From Planobacterium oryzisoli (GTDB lineage Bacteria; Bacteroidota; Bacteroidia; Flavobacteriales; Weeksellaceae): a DNA stretch of 64,000 nt. Of this stretch, positions 22,497-30,002 are shown piece after piece (positions within the stretch are counted from its first letter, which is position 1; the number at the start of each line of letters is the position of its first letter). Under the pieces are notes generated by a model. That model did not search any database and was not told the origin of the DNA. It saw nothing but the letters and a program-made list of their open reading frames with translations. The DNA lies in assembly GCF_015354315.1 (NCBI RefSeq), contig NZ_JADKYY010000003.1, positions 62,001-126,000 of the forward strand. Direction: 5' to 3'. The position numbers and the translations under genes were made by a program.

Positions 22497-24008
22497 ATGA
22501 AGGAAACAATTAAGAAATTCCTGCCCTATGTAGCGGTAGGAGTGCTCTCTGGAGCTACCGTTTTTGGTGGTATTGAACTAACGAAAGAGCAAAATACTGC
22601 ATCCGACACAGGCTACTTCAGTACCGTAAAGGATCCGCAAACGCAATTTGTAGGCATGAATATGAGCGGACTGGGTGAGGATTTCACGAAGGCTGCAAAA
22701 ATGACCGTTCCTGCCGTAGTAACTATAAAGAACTACACCAACAGGACGGCAGGGAGAAGTACAGAACAGGATATATTTGATTACTTCTTTGGTAATCCAC
22801 GACCGCAACAAAGACAGAAGCCGGATAATATGCCAAGTGGCATGGGGTCAGGCGTTATCATTTCTCCCGACGGGTACATTATCTCCAACAACCATGTCGT
22901 TGCTGGCGCGAACAAGCTTGAAGTGGTTTTAAGTAATAAAAAAACCTACGTTGCAACGTTAGTTGGGACCGATCCCAACACAGATATCTCGCTTTTGAAA
23001 ATTGATGAAAAAGGCTTGCCATACCTAAACTTTGCAAATTCCGATCTTGTGGAAGTGGGCCAGTGGGTGCTTGCAGTGGGTAACCCGCTGGGACTTAATT
23101 CTACGGCAACCGCAGGAATTATTTCTGCTAAAGGAAGAGGGATCGGTATATTAGCCCAAGGATCGGCTTCCAATCCTATTGAAAGTTTCATTCAGACCGA
23201 CGCTGCAATTAATATGGGTAACTCTGGAGGGGCCTTGGTAAACACCAATGGGGATTTAATTGGTATTAATTCGGCCATAGCTTCAACGACTGGATACTAC
23301 CAAGGTTATGGTTTTGCCGTTCCATCTAATCTGGCACGGAAGATCGTAGAGGATATTAAGAAATTCGGTATAGTACAGCGTGGATTCTTAGGAGTAACCT
23401 CCCTGGACTTATCCGACGCGCAACAGGTTTCCCAATACAACCAGCAGTTTAAAGCCAATATTAAACCCGGAATAGGGATGTATATCAGAGACGTCGCCGA
23501 TAACAGTGGCGCAGAGGACGCTGGATTACGTTCGGGTGATGTGATTACCAAAATAGACAACGTGACGGTATCGGATTTTGCGGATCTCTCTCTGGCGGTA
23601 GGAAGCAAACGCCCAGGAGATGCAGTGAATGTCACATTCCTTAGAAACGGTAAGGAATCTACTGTCCGGGTGGTTCTTAAAGACCAGAAAGGAAATACGA
23701 AGGTACGCACCAAAGCGGATCTAACGGTGAGTGAAAAAATTGGAGCGGAATTTCAACCCTTAAATGAAAGTTTTAAAACACGTTACGGCCTAAACAGTGG
23801 AGTACTTGCCCGCGGCGTTGTGGAGGGCGGTGAAATAGCCAAGATTGGTATTGTAGACAACTATATAGTAATGGAAATCAACGGCAAACCCGTGAATTCA
23901 CAAAAGGACGTAGATAAAATTCTGGACGGTTATACTGGAAATGTCCAAGTAAAGTATGTGGACGAGTACGGGAGAATCTATACGCAGGGTTTTAAAATGC
24001 CCAACTAA
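22497..24008 (+). CDS. HtrA/DegP-type periplasmic serine protease
   Basis: 503 residues from the ATG at 22497 (MKETIKKFLPYVAVGVLSG); a GTG nine codons earlier is possible but would precede the hydrophobic anchor with a basic stretch. After the signal anchor (residues 9-25) comes the trypsin-like domain with His133 (SNNHVVAG), Asp163 (NTDISLLKID) and Ser243 (NMGNSGGAL). Two PDZ domains follow (about residues 295-385 and 410-500, the second less regular). It degrades or refolds misfolded envelope proteins. It is monocistronic with its own terminator and divergent from the U32 operon. Confidence 0.95.
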   Translation: MKETIKKFLPYVAVGVLSGATVFGGIELTKEQNTASDTGYFSTVKDPQTQFVGMNMSGLGEDFTKAAKMTVPAVVTIKNYTNRTAGRSTEQDIFDYFFGNPRPQQRQKPDNMPSGMGSGVIISPDGYIISNNHVVAGANKLEVVLSNKKTYVATLVGTDPNTDISLLKIDEKGLPYLNFANSDLVEVGQWVLAVGNPLGLNSTATAGIISAKGRGIGILAQGSASNPIESFIQTDAAINMGNSGGALVNTNGDLIGINSAIASTTGYYQGYGFAVPSNLARKIVEDIKKFGIVQRGFLGVTSLDLSDAQQVSQYNQQFKANIKPGIGMYIRDVADNSGAEDAGLRSGDVITKIDNVTVSDFADLSLAVGSKRPGDAVNVTFLRNGKESTVRVVLKDQKGNTKVRTKADLTVSEKIGAEFQPLNESFKTRYGLNSGVLARGVVEGGEIAKIGIVDNYIVMEINGKPVNSQKDVDKILDGYTGNVQVKYVDEYGRIYTQGFKMPN

Positions 24009-24031
24009 ATTGCAGTAATTTTTATAAACTC

Positions 24032-24071
24032 AAAGCGGAATAATCTGTTGGATTATTCCGCTTTTTTATTT
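24032..24071 (+). terminator. Intrinsic terminator after the HtrA gene
   Basis: A 14-bp stem (24032-24045 / 24051-24064; core GCGGAATAATC) with a 5-base loop is followed by TTTATTTT. It overlaps the last codons of the convergent aroQ gene. Confidence 0.9.
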
Positions 24072-24478
24072 TGGGTTAAAAACTGCACTGCCATCCTGTA
24101 CCCCTCCAATCCAAAACCGGAAATCAGTCCGTCCATAGCAGGGGCGGTCACAGACTTGCGTCTGAATTCCTCCCTTTTATATATATTGGATATATGCACC
24201 TCCACTTTAGGCACCGCAATAGTTCTTAGGGCATCTGCAATCGCATAGGAATAATGGGTATAAGCACCGGGGTTTATAACCAATGCATCAAAATCACCTT
24301 CTTGCAATCGGTCAATGATGACGCCTTCGTGATTGGATTGGTAGTATTCCAACAAAGTACCATCAAACAAGGGTCTTAAATTCTCCAGATACTGTTCCAT
24401 ACTTAACTCTCCGTAAATTTCTGGTTCGCGACTGCCTAAAAGATTAAGATTAGGTCCGTTAAGTATTAATATGCGCAT
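24053..24478 (-). CDS. aroQ: 3-dehydroquinate dehydratase, type II
   Basis: Third step of the shikimate pathway. From the ATG at 24476-24478 the product has 141 residues, the usual type II size. It has the family start MRILILNGPNLNLLGSREPEIYG with the catalytic Tyr near residue 22, ALVINPGAYTHYSYAIADAL (His) and VEVHISNIYKREEFRRKS (His, Arg). The open frame extends 80 codons further upstream, but that part is not family-like and overlaps the ku start region. Its 3' end is within the htrA terminator. Confidence 0.96.
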   Translation of the reverse strand: MRILILNGPNLNLLGSREPEIYGELSMEQYLENLRPLFDGTLLEYYQSNHEGVIIDRLQEGDFDALVINPGAYTHYSYAIADALRTIAVPKVEVHISNIYKREEFRRKSVTAPAMDGLISGFGLEGYRMAVQFLTQNKKAE

Positions 24479-24572
24479 GGTAAAGGATTTGACCAAAGAT
24501 ACTAAACCTACCCTTAGAGGGAAAATACCCCCTCGATTATTTACAGAAAAAATTTGGAAGCATATTTGATAC

Positions 24573-25376
24573 ATGAAAAGTAAAACATCGATCATGCGTG
24601 CAATATGGAATGGTGCCATTGGTTTTGGCCTGGTAAATATCCCGGTAAAGTTGTATTCAGCGGTGGAACAGAGCAATCTGGACCTGGATATGCTGGATAA
24701 AAAAGACCTCTCCAACATTCAATTTAAGAGGGTTAACGCCACGACGGGCAAAGAGGTAAAGTGGGAGAACATTGTCAAGGGGTATAAACTGGAAGACGAA
24801 TACATTGTGCTCACCGACGAGGACTTCGAGGCAGTGAGTCCTGAGAAATCGAAAATCCTATCCATTACGCAGTTCGTGGACACCAGCGAGATAGACAGTG
24901 TATATTTTGAGACCTCCTATTTTTTGGAGCCGCAAAAGAACGGCGAACAGGCCTACCAGCTTCTTTTGCAGGCTCTACTTAAAACCAAGATGGCGGGCGT
25001 TGGTACTTTTATCTTAAGGGAAAAAGAAATCTTAGGTCTGGTGCGGCCCTACGATGAGAAGATCCTTATGGTTACCCGTATGCGCTACCCTGAGGAAATC
25101 CGCTCTTATGAAGACCTTAAAGTTCCTAAGGCAAAAAAAACAAAAGGAAAGGAACTCGAGATGGCAGAAAGCCTTATCAAACAATTGGCTTCGGAATTTG
25201 ATCCCGGCGAATTCACCAACACCTATAACGAAGAATTATTAGAGCTCATAAAAGCCAAAGCGAAGGGAACGCCGAAAAAAGCGCCTGAAGAGAAAGACGC
25301 TGAAGATGTGGATCCTACCGACCTTATGGCACAGCTAAAAGCAAGTTTAGAAGCTTCAAAAAAGAAAGCAGGGTAA
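24573..25376 (+). CDS. ku: Ku protein of bacterial non-homologous end joining
   Basis: Homodimeric ring that binds double-strand DNA ends and recruits LigD. The 267-residue product has the family start RAIWNGAIGFGLVNIPVKLYSA, the core beta-barrel with YFLEPQKNGEQAYQLL, and a Lys/Glu-rich C-terminal tail after residue 205. A second possible start is the ATG at 24594 (MRAIWNG), seven codons in. It is separated by 6 bases from ligD, so the pair is one operon. Confidence 0.95.
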   Translation: MKSKTSIMRAIWNGAIGFGLVNIPVKLYSAVEQSNLDLDMLDKKDLSNIQFKRVNATTGKEVKWENIVKGYKLEDEYIVLTDEDFEAVSPEKSKILSITQFVDTSEIDSVYFETSYFLEPQKNGEQAYQLLLQALLKTKMAGVGTFILREKEILGLVRPYDEKILMVTRMRYPEEIRSYEDLKVPKAKKTKGKELEMAESLIKQLASEFDPGEFTNTYNEELLELIKAKAKGTPKKAPEEKDAEDVDPTDLMAQLKASLEASKKKAG

Positions 25377-25382
25377 TTACTA

Positions 25383-27836
25383 ATGAGCGGTCCTCTTTCC
25401 AAATACCACGATAAACGGAACTTCGACTCCACCCCGGAGCCCAAAGGCAGTATTGAGAAAAGTGGCAAGCACTTGCGGTTTGTTGTACAACGCCATAAGG
25501 CCTCGCGTCTCCACTACGATCTACGATTAGAAGCCGGGGGCGTTCTAATGAGCTGGGCTGTACCAAAAGGCCCCTCTCTGGATCCTTCCGATAAGCGCCT
25601 TGCCATAAGAACTGAAGACCATCCTATTCAGTACCTTAGCTTTGAAGGCAAAATCCCTAAAGGCAATTACGGAGCAGGAGAAATGGACATCTGGGACGCG
25701 GGAACCTACCGTCTTATAGAGCCTAATGAAAATGTTCTTGCAGAGGATCAAATTAAGGCAGAAATCGATTCCGGATCGTTAAAATTCGTGTTGGAAGGAG
25801 CGAAACTGAAAGGAGAATTTGCACTGGTCCGTCTGAAGGACCCCAAACAAGATAATGCATGGTTACTGATTAAGCACAAGGATGCACATGCGGTAACGCC
25901 CTATGATAGTGAGGACCATTTGTCCAAACCTTCCCAGGCTCCATTGCAAAAAACCAAAAGCAATACTAAAAATGAATCCCTTACAGACGAGAACGCACCG
26001 GGCACATTTAAACCGATGCTGGCAGAAGTTAAAAAAGATGCATTTTCACACTCGGACTGGGCATTTGAAATTAAATGGGATGGATACCGCGCCATTGCAG
26101 ACTTGCGGGGCGAGCCTATAATAACTTCAAGAAACGGACATTCTCTAAACCAGAAGTATCCCAAGCTTCTAAGCGCCCTGTCTTCACAGACCCACACGAT
26201 GGTCCTTGACGGAGAAATAATAGCCTATAATAAGGATGGCCTCCCGGATTTTGGAATTTTGCAAAGCGTGGAACAGGACACAAAGCACTCGGTCTACTAT
26301 CAGGTCTTTGATCTGTTGTACCTAAACGGTCATTCCACCCTAAATCTAAGTTACCTGCAACGCAAGGAGCTTCTAAAAGATGCTCTGGACGCGCACCCGC
26401 TCATACAGTACCACGACCACGTGCTTGAAAAAGGAAAGGAATTTTTCTCCCTAGCAAAACAAAAAAACCTAGAAGGAATTATTGCCAAACATACCGATAG
26501 TCTGTACAGCCCAGGACAGAGAACCGGTCAGTGGCTAAAGATTAAAACCAACGAGACCACCGACGTGTATATTTTGGGTTATACTAAGCCCGGAGCAGGC
26601 AGACAGCATTTTGGCTCTTTACTCATTGGGCAGTTTCGAGAAGGTACTATGGAATTTATGGGTCATGTAGGTACGGGGTTTTCCAGTAGCCAGCAGAAGG
26701 ATTTGAAAGAAAAAATGGAGGCATTGGCACAAAACGAGCCGCCGGTGGATCCCGCTCCTAAAACCAATGGTACCCCGGTGTGGATTAAACCCAAGCTCCT
26801 GGCAGAAATCAAATATACGGAACGAACCAAAGACAATAAATTCCGGCACCCTGTATTTATTAGAATAAGGGAAGAGTTTGATACATTGCATAGGGGGGAG
26901 GTAAAACAAAAAAAGAGAGTTCCTCTACCAAAAGGAATTAAGATCACCAATCCGTCAAAAGTATACTTTCCAGAGAAAGCAGTAACCAAAAGCGATCTGA
27001 TCGCATTTTACCAGAGTATATCAAGTTATATTCTACCGCATCTAGTTCAGCGTCCCCAGTCGCTTAACCGCTATCCGAACGGCATAAACGGGCTGAACTT
27101 TTACCAGAAAGACACTGCGGATTTCGCGCCCCCCTGGATGGAGACCGCACGGTTTTATTCCGAGTCTGCGGAAAAGGAAATTGAATATATTCTTTGCAAT
27201 AACATCAAAACTATGGCCTATTTAAATAATTTAGGCTGTATTGACTTCAATGTGTGGACTTCTAAATTAGAGACCATCGATAACCCCGATTATCTGGTGT
27301 TGGATCTGGATCCTTCTGAAGGAAACAGCTTTCAGGACGTAATTGAAACGGCCCTAGCCGTAAAAGAGATCCTGGATCTGGGAGAAATCCAAGGATACTG
27401 CAAGACCTCCGGCAGTAGCGGAATTCATATATATATCCCTATGGGCGCTGAGTACAATTTTGATCATGTACGCCATTTTGCCCATGTGCTAATGAAGATG
27501 GTTCAAAAGAAACTTCCCACGCTGACTACTCTGCAAAGAAGCTTAAGTAAGCGGGATAGAAACAAGATCTATCTCGACTATCTGCAGAACAGAAAAGGAC
27601 AAACGCTTTCGAGCGTCTACAGCGTGCGGCCTAATGCCCATGCAAGTGTATCGATGCCTGTGGACTGGCAGGAGCTGACTGGGGAATTAAGGCCGCAGGA
27701 TTTCACCATTGAAAATGCTAAGGAAAGGATTGAGAAAAGAGGGGATATCTTCCTTCCTGTTCTCTCCCAATCTACGGATATATTAGTGGCTTTGGAGAAA
27801 CTATCAGGTAACGGGAACACTCCAGAAAATAAATAG
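25383..27836 (+). CDS. ligD: Multifunctional DNA ligase LigD (PE-LIG-POL order)
   Basis: The 817-residue product joins three activities. Residues 1-170 form the 3'-phosphoesterase with metal-site residues His38, His44, Asp46 (RLHYDLR) and His80. Residues about 205-510 form the ATP-dependent ligase with nucleotidylated Lys231 in FEIKWDGYRA. Residues about 530-810 form the primase-polymerase domain with the acidic LVLDLDPSEG motif and KTSGSSGIHIYIPM. The order PE-LIG-POL occurs in Bacteroidota and differs from mycobacterial POL-PE-LIG. Together with Ku it forms a complete two-gene end-joining system. Confidence 0.96.
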   Translation: MSGPLSKYHDKRNFDSTPEPKGSIEKSGKHLRFVVQRHKASRLHYDLRLEAGGVLMSWAVPKGPSLDPSDKRLAIRTEDHPIQYLSFEGKIPKGNYGAGEMDIWDAGTYRLIEPNENVLAEDQIKAEIDSGSLKFVLEGAKLKGEFALVRLKDPKQDNAWLLIKHKDAHAVTPYDSEDHLSKPSQAPLQKTKSNTKNESLTDENAPGTFKPMLAEVKKDAFSHSDWAFEIKWDGYRAIADLRGEPIITSRNGHSLNQKYPKLLSALSSQTHTMVLDGEIIAYNKDGLPDFGILQSVEQDTKHSVYYQVFDLLYLNGHSTLNLSYLQRKELLKDALDAHPLIQYHDHVLEKGKEFFSLAKQKNLEGIIAKHTDSLYSPGQRTGQWLKIKTNETTDVYILGYTKPGAGRQHFGSLLIGQFREGTMEFMGHVGTGFSSSQQKDLKEKMEALAQNEPPVDPAPKTNGTPVWIKPKLLAEIKYTERTKDNKFRHPVFIRIREEFDTLHRGEVKQKKRVPLPKGIKITNPSKVYFPEKAVTKSDLIAFYQSISSYILPHLVQRPQSLNRYPNGINGLNFYQKDTADFAPPWMETARFYSESAEKEIEYILCNNIKTMAYLNNLGCIDFNVWTSKLETIDNPDYLVLDLDPSEGNSFQDVIETALAVKEILDLGEIQGYCKTSGSSGIHIYIPMGAEYNFDHVRHFAHVLMKMVQKKLPTLTTLQRSLSKRDRNKIYLDYLQNRKGQTLSSVYSVRPNAHASVSMPVDWQELTGELRPQDFTIENAKERIEKRGDIFLPVLSQSTDILVALEKLSGNGNTPENK

Positions 27837-27978
27837 AAGTACTGTACTAAGACTCCAAATCCCCACTATACTACCCGCTCTGCAACTACTGCATTAAAAA
27901 CTCTGGTGTTAAACCGTACATTTTTAGTGCACAAGGTGCCGTTGAATATCCAATGGTATGCACAGGTATCCGCATAAA

Positions 27979-28010
27979 AAAAAGAACTTCGTCCGAAGTT
28001 CTTTTTAATT
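27979..28010. terminator. Bidirectional terminator between ligD and rpsT/tRNA-Glu
   Basis: The 10-bp stem AAAGAACTTC (27981-27990) / GAAGTTCTTT (27995-28004) with a 4-base loop has A residues before it and T-rich sequence after it, so it can serve both ligD (plus) and the rpsT-tRNA-Glu transcript (minus). The 140 bases between the ligD stop and this hairpin hold nothing recognisable. Confidence 0.85.
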
Positions 28011-28015
28011 TTTAG

Positions 28016-28087
28016 TAGCCCGTAGGGGAATCGAACCCCTCTTGCAAGAATGAAAATCTTGAGTCCTAACCGATAGACGAACGGGCC
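28016..28087 (-). tRNA. tRNA-Glu (UUC), first copy
   Basis: The 72-base cloverleaf on the minus strand has acceptor stem GGCCCGT / ACGGGCT, anticodon stem CAAGA / TCTTG with loop TTTTCAT (anticodon TTC, Glu) and T-arm GGGGTTCGATTCCCC. CCA is not encoded. It begins 10 bases after the rpsT stop and is probably cleaved from the rpsT transcript. Confidence 0.95.
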
Positions 28088-28097
28088 GCTATAACTA

Positions 28098-28352
28098 TTA
28101 AGCCAGTTTATTAACGTGCTTAGTTAATTTGCTTTTTAGGTTAGCCGCTTTATTCTTGTGAATAATGTTCTTTTTAGCCAACTTATCAACCAAAGAGATC
28201 ACCTTAGAAAGTTGCTCTGTAGCAGCTTCTTTATTCACTTCATTACGAAGACCCTTTACAGCAGTCCTTGCAGTCTTGTGATAATATCTATTACGAAGCC
28301 TTTTAGCTGCGTTTTGTCTGATTCTCTTTAATGCTGATTTATGATTTGCCAT
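28098..28352 (-). CDS. rpsT: 30S ribosomal protein S20
   Basis: Primary 16S rRNA-binding protein of three helices, 84 residues: [21 protein letters not shown], rich in Lys and Arg, with the conserved [18 protein letters not shown] tail. It lies between two tRNA-Glu genes on the minus strand, with one exact consensus promoter 23 bases upstream and a possible second one further up. Confidence 0.97.
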   Translation of the reverse strand: MANHKSALKRIRQNAAKRLRNRYYHKTARTAVKGLRNEVNKEAATEQLSKVISLVDKLAKKNIIHKNKAANLKSKLTKHVNKLA

Positions 28353-28374
28353 AATTGTTTCTCAATTGTGGGTG

Positions 28375-28405
28375 CAAAGATATAACATTTTTTAATTTGC
28401 GCAAA
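28375..28405 (-). promoter_or_regulatory. Predicted proximal promoter of rpsT
   Basis: On the minus strand TTTG (28405-28402), 19 bases, TATCTTTG (28382-28375), an exact consensus. The -33 element lies in the 14-bp perfect palindrome AATTTGCGCAAATT (28394-28407). Confidence 0.8.
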
Positions 28406-28479
28406 TTTTATTTGAAAAAAATTGCTCTGGTTTTCTATCTTTTTATTTTTTGAATAAAGAAAACCCTTTTCTTGCATCC

Positions 28480-28516
28480 GGTTGCAAATATATAAGAAAT
28501 AATATCATTTGCAACC
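28480..28516 (-). promoter_or_regulatory. Possible distal rpsT promoter inside a perfect inverted repeat
   Basis: GGTTGCAAAT (28480-28489) and ATTTGCAACC (28507-28516) are exact complements with a 17-base spacer. On the minus strand the two arms contain GTTG (28515-28512) and TATATTTG (28492-28485), 19 bases apart, so a near-consensus promoter is embedded in the repeat. As an RNA hairpin it lacks a T-tract, so it is a poor terminator for the upstream tRNA-Glu. Confidence 0.45.
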
Positions 28517-28556
28517 ACCGAATTTAAGAACTTGTATATCTTTTACGCCCGGTTTG

Positions 28557-28628
28557 TAGCCTATAGGGGAATCGAACCCCTGTTGCAAGAATGAAAATCT
28601 TGAGTCCTTACCACTAGACGAATAGGCC
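28557..28628 (-). tRNA. tRNA-Glu (UUC), second copy
   Basis: The 72-base cloverleaf on the minus strand has acceptor stem GGCCTAT / ATAGGCT, the same anticodon arm and loop TTTTCAT (anticodon TTC) as the first copy, and T-arm GGGGTTCGATTCCCC. It differs from the first copy in the acceptor stem, with paired changes that keep pairing, and in the D-loop. CCA is not encoded. Confidence 0.95.
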
Positions 28629-28644
28629 GTTTAATTTAAGCGTG

Positions 28645-28675
28645 CAAAATTAACAAATAAACACTAAAATTCAAA
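28645..28675 (-). promoter_or_regulatory. Predicted promoter of the second tRNA-Glu
   Basis: On the minus strand TTTG (28675-28672), 19 bases, TAATTTTG (28652-28645), an exact consensus, 17 bases before the mature tRNA 5' end. It starts right after the amidase stop codon. Confidence 0.8.
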
Positions 28676-28677
28676 GC

Positions 28678-29979
28678 CTACTTCACAACCTTCTGAATGA
28701 CCAGATTCTTAAGTCCCTTTTTTTCTAGATCTTTCATAATAGCAATCGCTTCCTCCAGGGTTTTAGCAGTACCGTAGGTATAGTAAAAAACACCTCCTAC
28801 TTTTGTTCGGACCGCCTTGTCGCTTACCGCTTTTAAAATAGGTGAGGAACTCGCCAACCTGTCCTTTCCGGCATATATTTCAATGGTATAGTAACCGGAG
28901 GCTAATTTTTGGTCCGGGGTGAACCCAATGGAGGTAGCATTTTTAAACCCTGCATCCCGCGCGGTCTTGATATTGCGGTCCCTAACGGAGGCCATGTTGG
29001 TATTAGCATAGTAGTATTTGTATAGATTGCCTTCCTTAATAGTAAGTATGTAATTGAGTCCTTTGAGTGCAGGATCTCCGGGTACATACTTGCTTGGAGA
29101 ACTCATCAGCAAAATTCTAAAATCATTTTTAAGAGGCTGCTCTTCCACTACTGCCGGTTTGGATTCCACGATCCGGCCACCGCCTGATTTTCGGTCGTAG
29201 GCCTTCTTGTAGCTAATCACCGCCTCATAAATACTTTCTGATATTTCTGCCTGGCCCTTACTGGAAGCTAAATAATGAGCTTCATCGTAATTACTCACAA
29301 AACCCACTTCGATTAGAACAGAAGGCATTGCATTCATTCTCAAGACGTGCAAGTTCATTTGTTTAACCCCTCTAGAGAGCCGCTTGTCTTTATTAGCAAA
29401 ATTTCCTTCAATAAATCCCCCTAAAATAAGACTGCCCTCCAAATACCTACTCTGCTGTATTTTAAGTGCAATCAAAGACTCCGGGGAAGAAGGGTCATAA
29501 GAGCCAAAAGTCTGCCTGTCCTGAGCGTCTAAGAAAATCACATCATTCTCTGCTTTGGCCACTTCAAGATTTGTTCTATTCTGATCAGGACCCTGTACAT
29601 AAGTCTCCGTACCATAAGGAGACGTTTTCTGATTTGCATTTACGTGAATAGAGAGGAACAAATCTGCTTTACTGCGATTGGCCAAATTGGTCCGCTCTGT
29701 AAGGGTTGGGTATACGTCAGTCTTTCGGGTGTATATTACTTTAAAATCTTTGTGCTTTTCAAGCATCCTACCCACGGCTAACGCCACATTGAGTGTTACG
29801 TCCTTTTCCGCAACATAGCCTATCTCGGGATATGTCCTTGCTGCTCCATGGTCTTTGCCTCCATGCCCGGCATCTAAAACAACTATAAATTTCTCCTGTG
29901 CGCCTAATGTAAATGTGAAGAGCAGGAGCGCGATGCTTAAATATTTAGAGAGCACACTTGTTATTATGTATATCTTCAT
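28678..29979 (-). CDS. N-acetylmuramoyl-L-alanine amidase (Amidase_3) with SPOR-like C-terminus
   Basis: Periplasmic zinc hydrolase that cleaves the peptide from glycan strands in septal or remodelled peptidoglycan. The 433-residue product has a signal peptide to about residue 27. The catalytic domain supplies zinc ligands His39 (LDAGHGG), Glu58 and His112 (LSIHVNAN) and the general base in VLIEVGFVSN. The last 150 residues include two SPOR-like stretches (YYTIEIYAG and YYTYGTAKTLEEA) that may bind denuded glycan. It is divergent from the LptD-like gene with almost no gap. Confidence 0.92.
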   Translation of the reverse strand: MKIYIITSVLSKYLSIALLLFTFTLGAQEKFIVVLDAGHGGKDHGAARTYPEIGYVAEKDVTLNVALAVGRMLEKHKDFKVIYTRKTDVYPTLTERTNLANRSKADLFLSIHVNANQKTSPYGTETYVQGPDQNRTNLEVAKAENDVIFLDAQDRQTFGSYDPSSPESLIALKIQQSRYLEGSLILGGFIEGNFANKDKRLSRGVKQMNLHVLRMNAMPSVLIEVGFVSNYDEAHYLASSKGQAEISESIYEAVISYKKAYDRKSGGGRIVESKPAVVEEQPLKNDFRILLMSSPSKYVPGDPALKGLNYILTIKEGNLYKYYYANTNMASVRDRNIKTARDAGFKNATSIGFTPDQKLASGYYTIEIYAGKDRLASSSPILKAVSDKAVRTKVGGVFYYTYGTAKTLEEAIAIMKDLEKKGLKNLVIQKVVK

Positions 29980-30002
29980 TATATGATAAAAATAATTTAA
30001 TT

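Noticed and set aside
24479-24718. 80-codon N-terminal extension of aroQ
   Set aside because: Type II dehydroquinases start MRILILNGPNLN; the extension overlaps the ku coding start and carries no family features.
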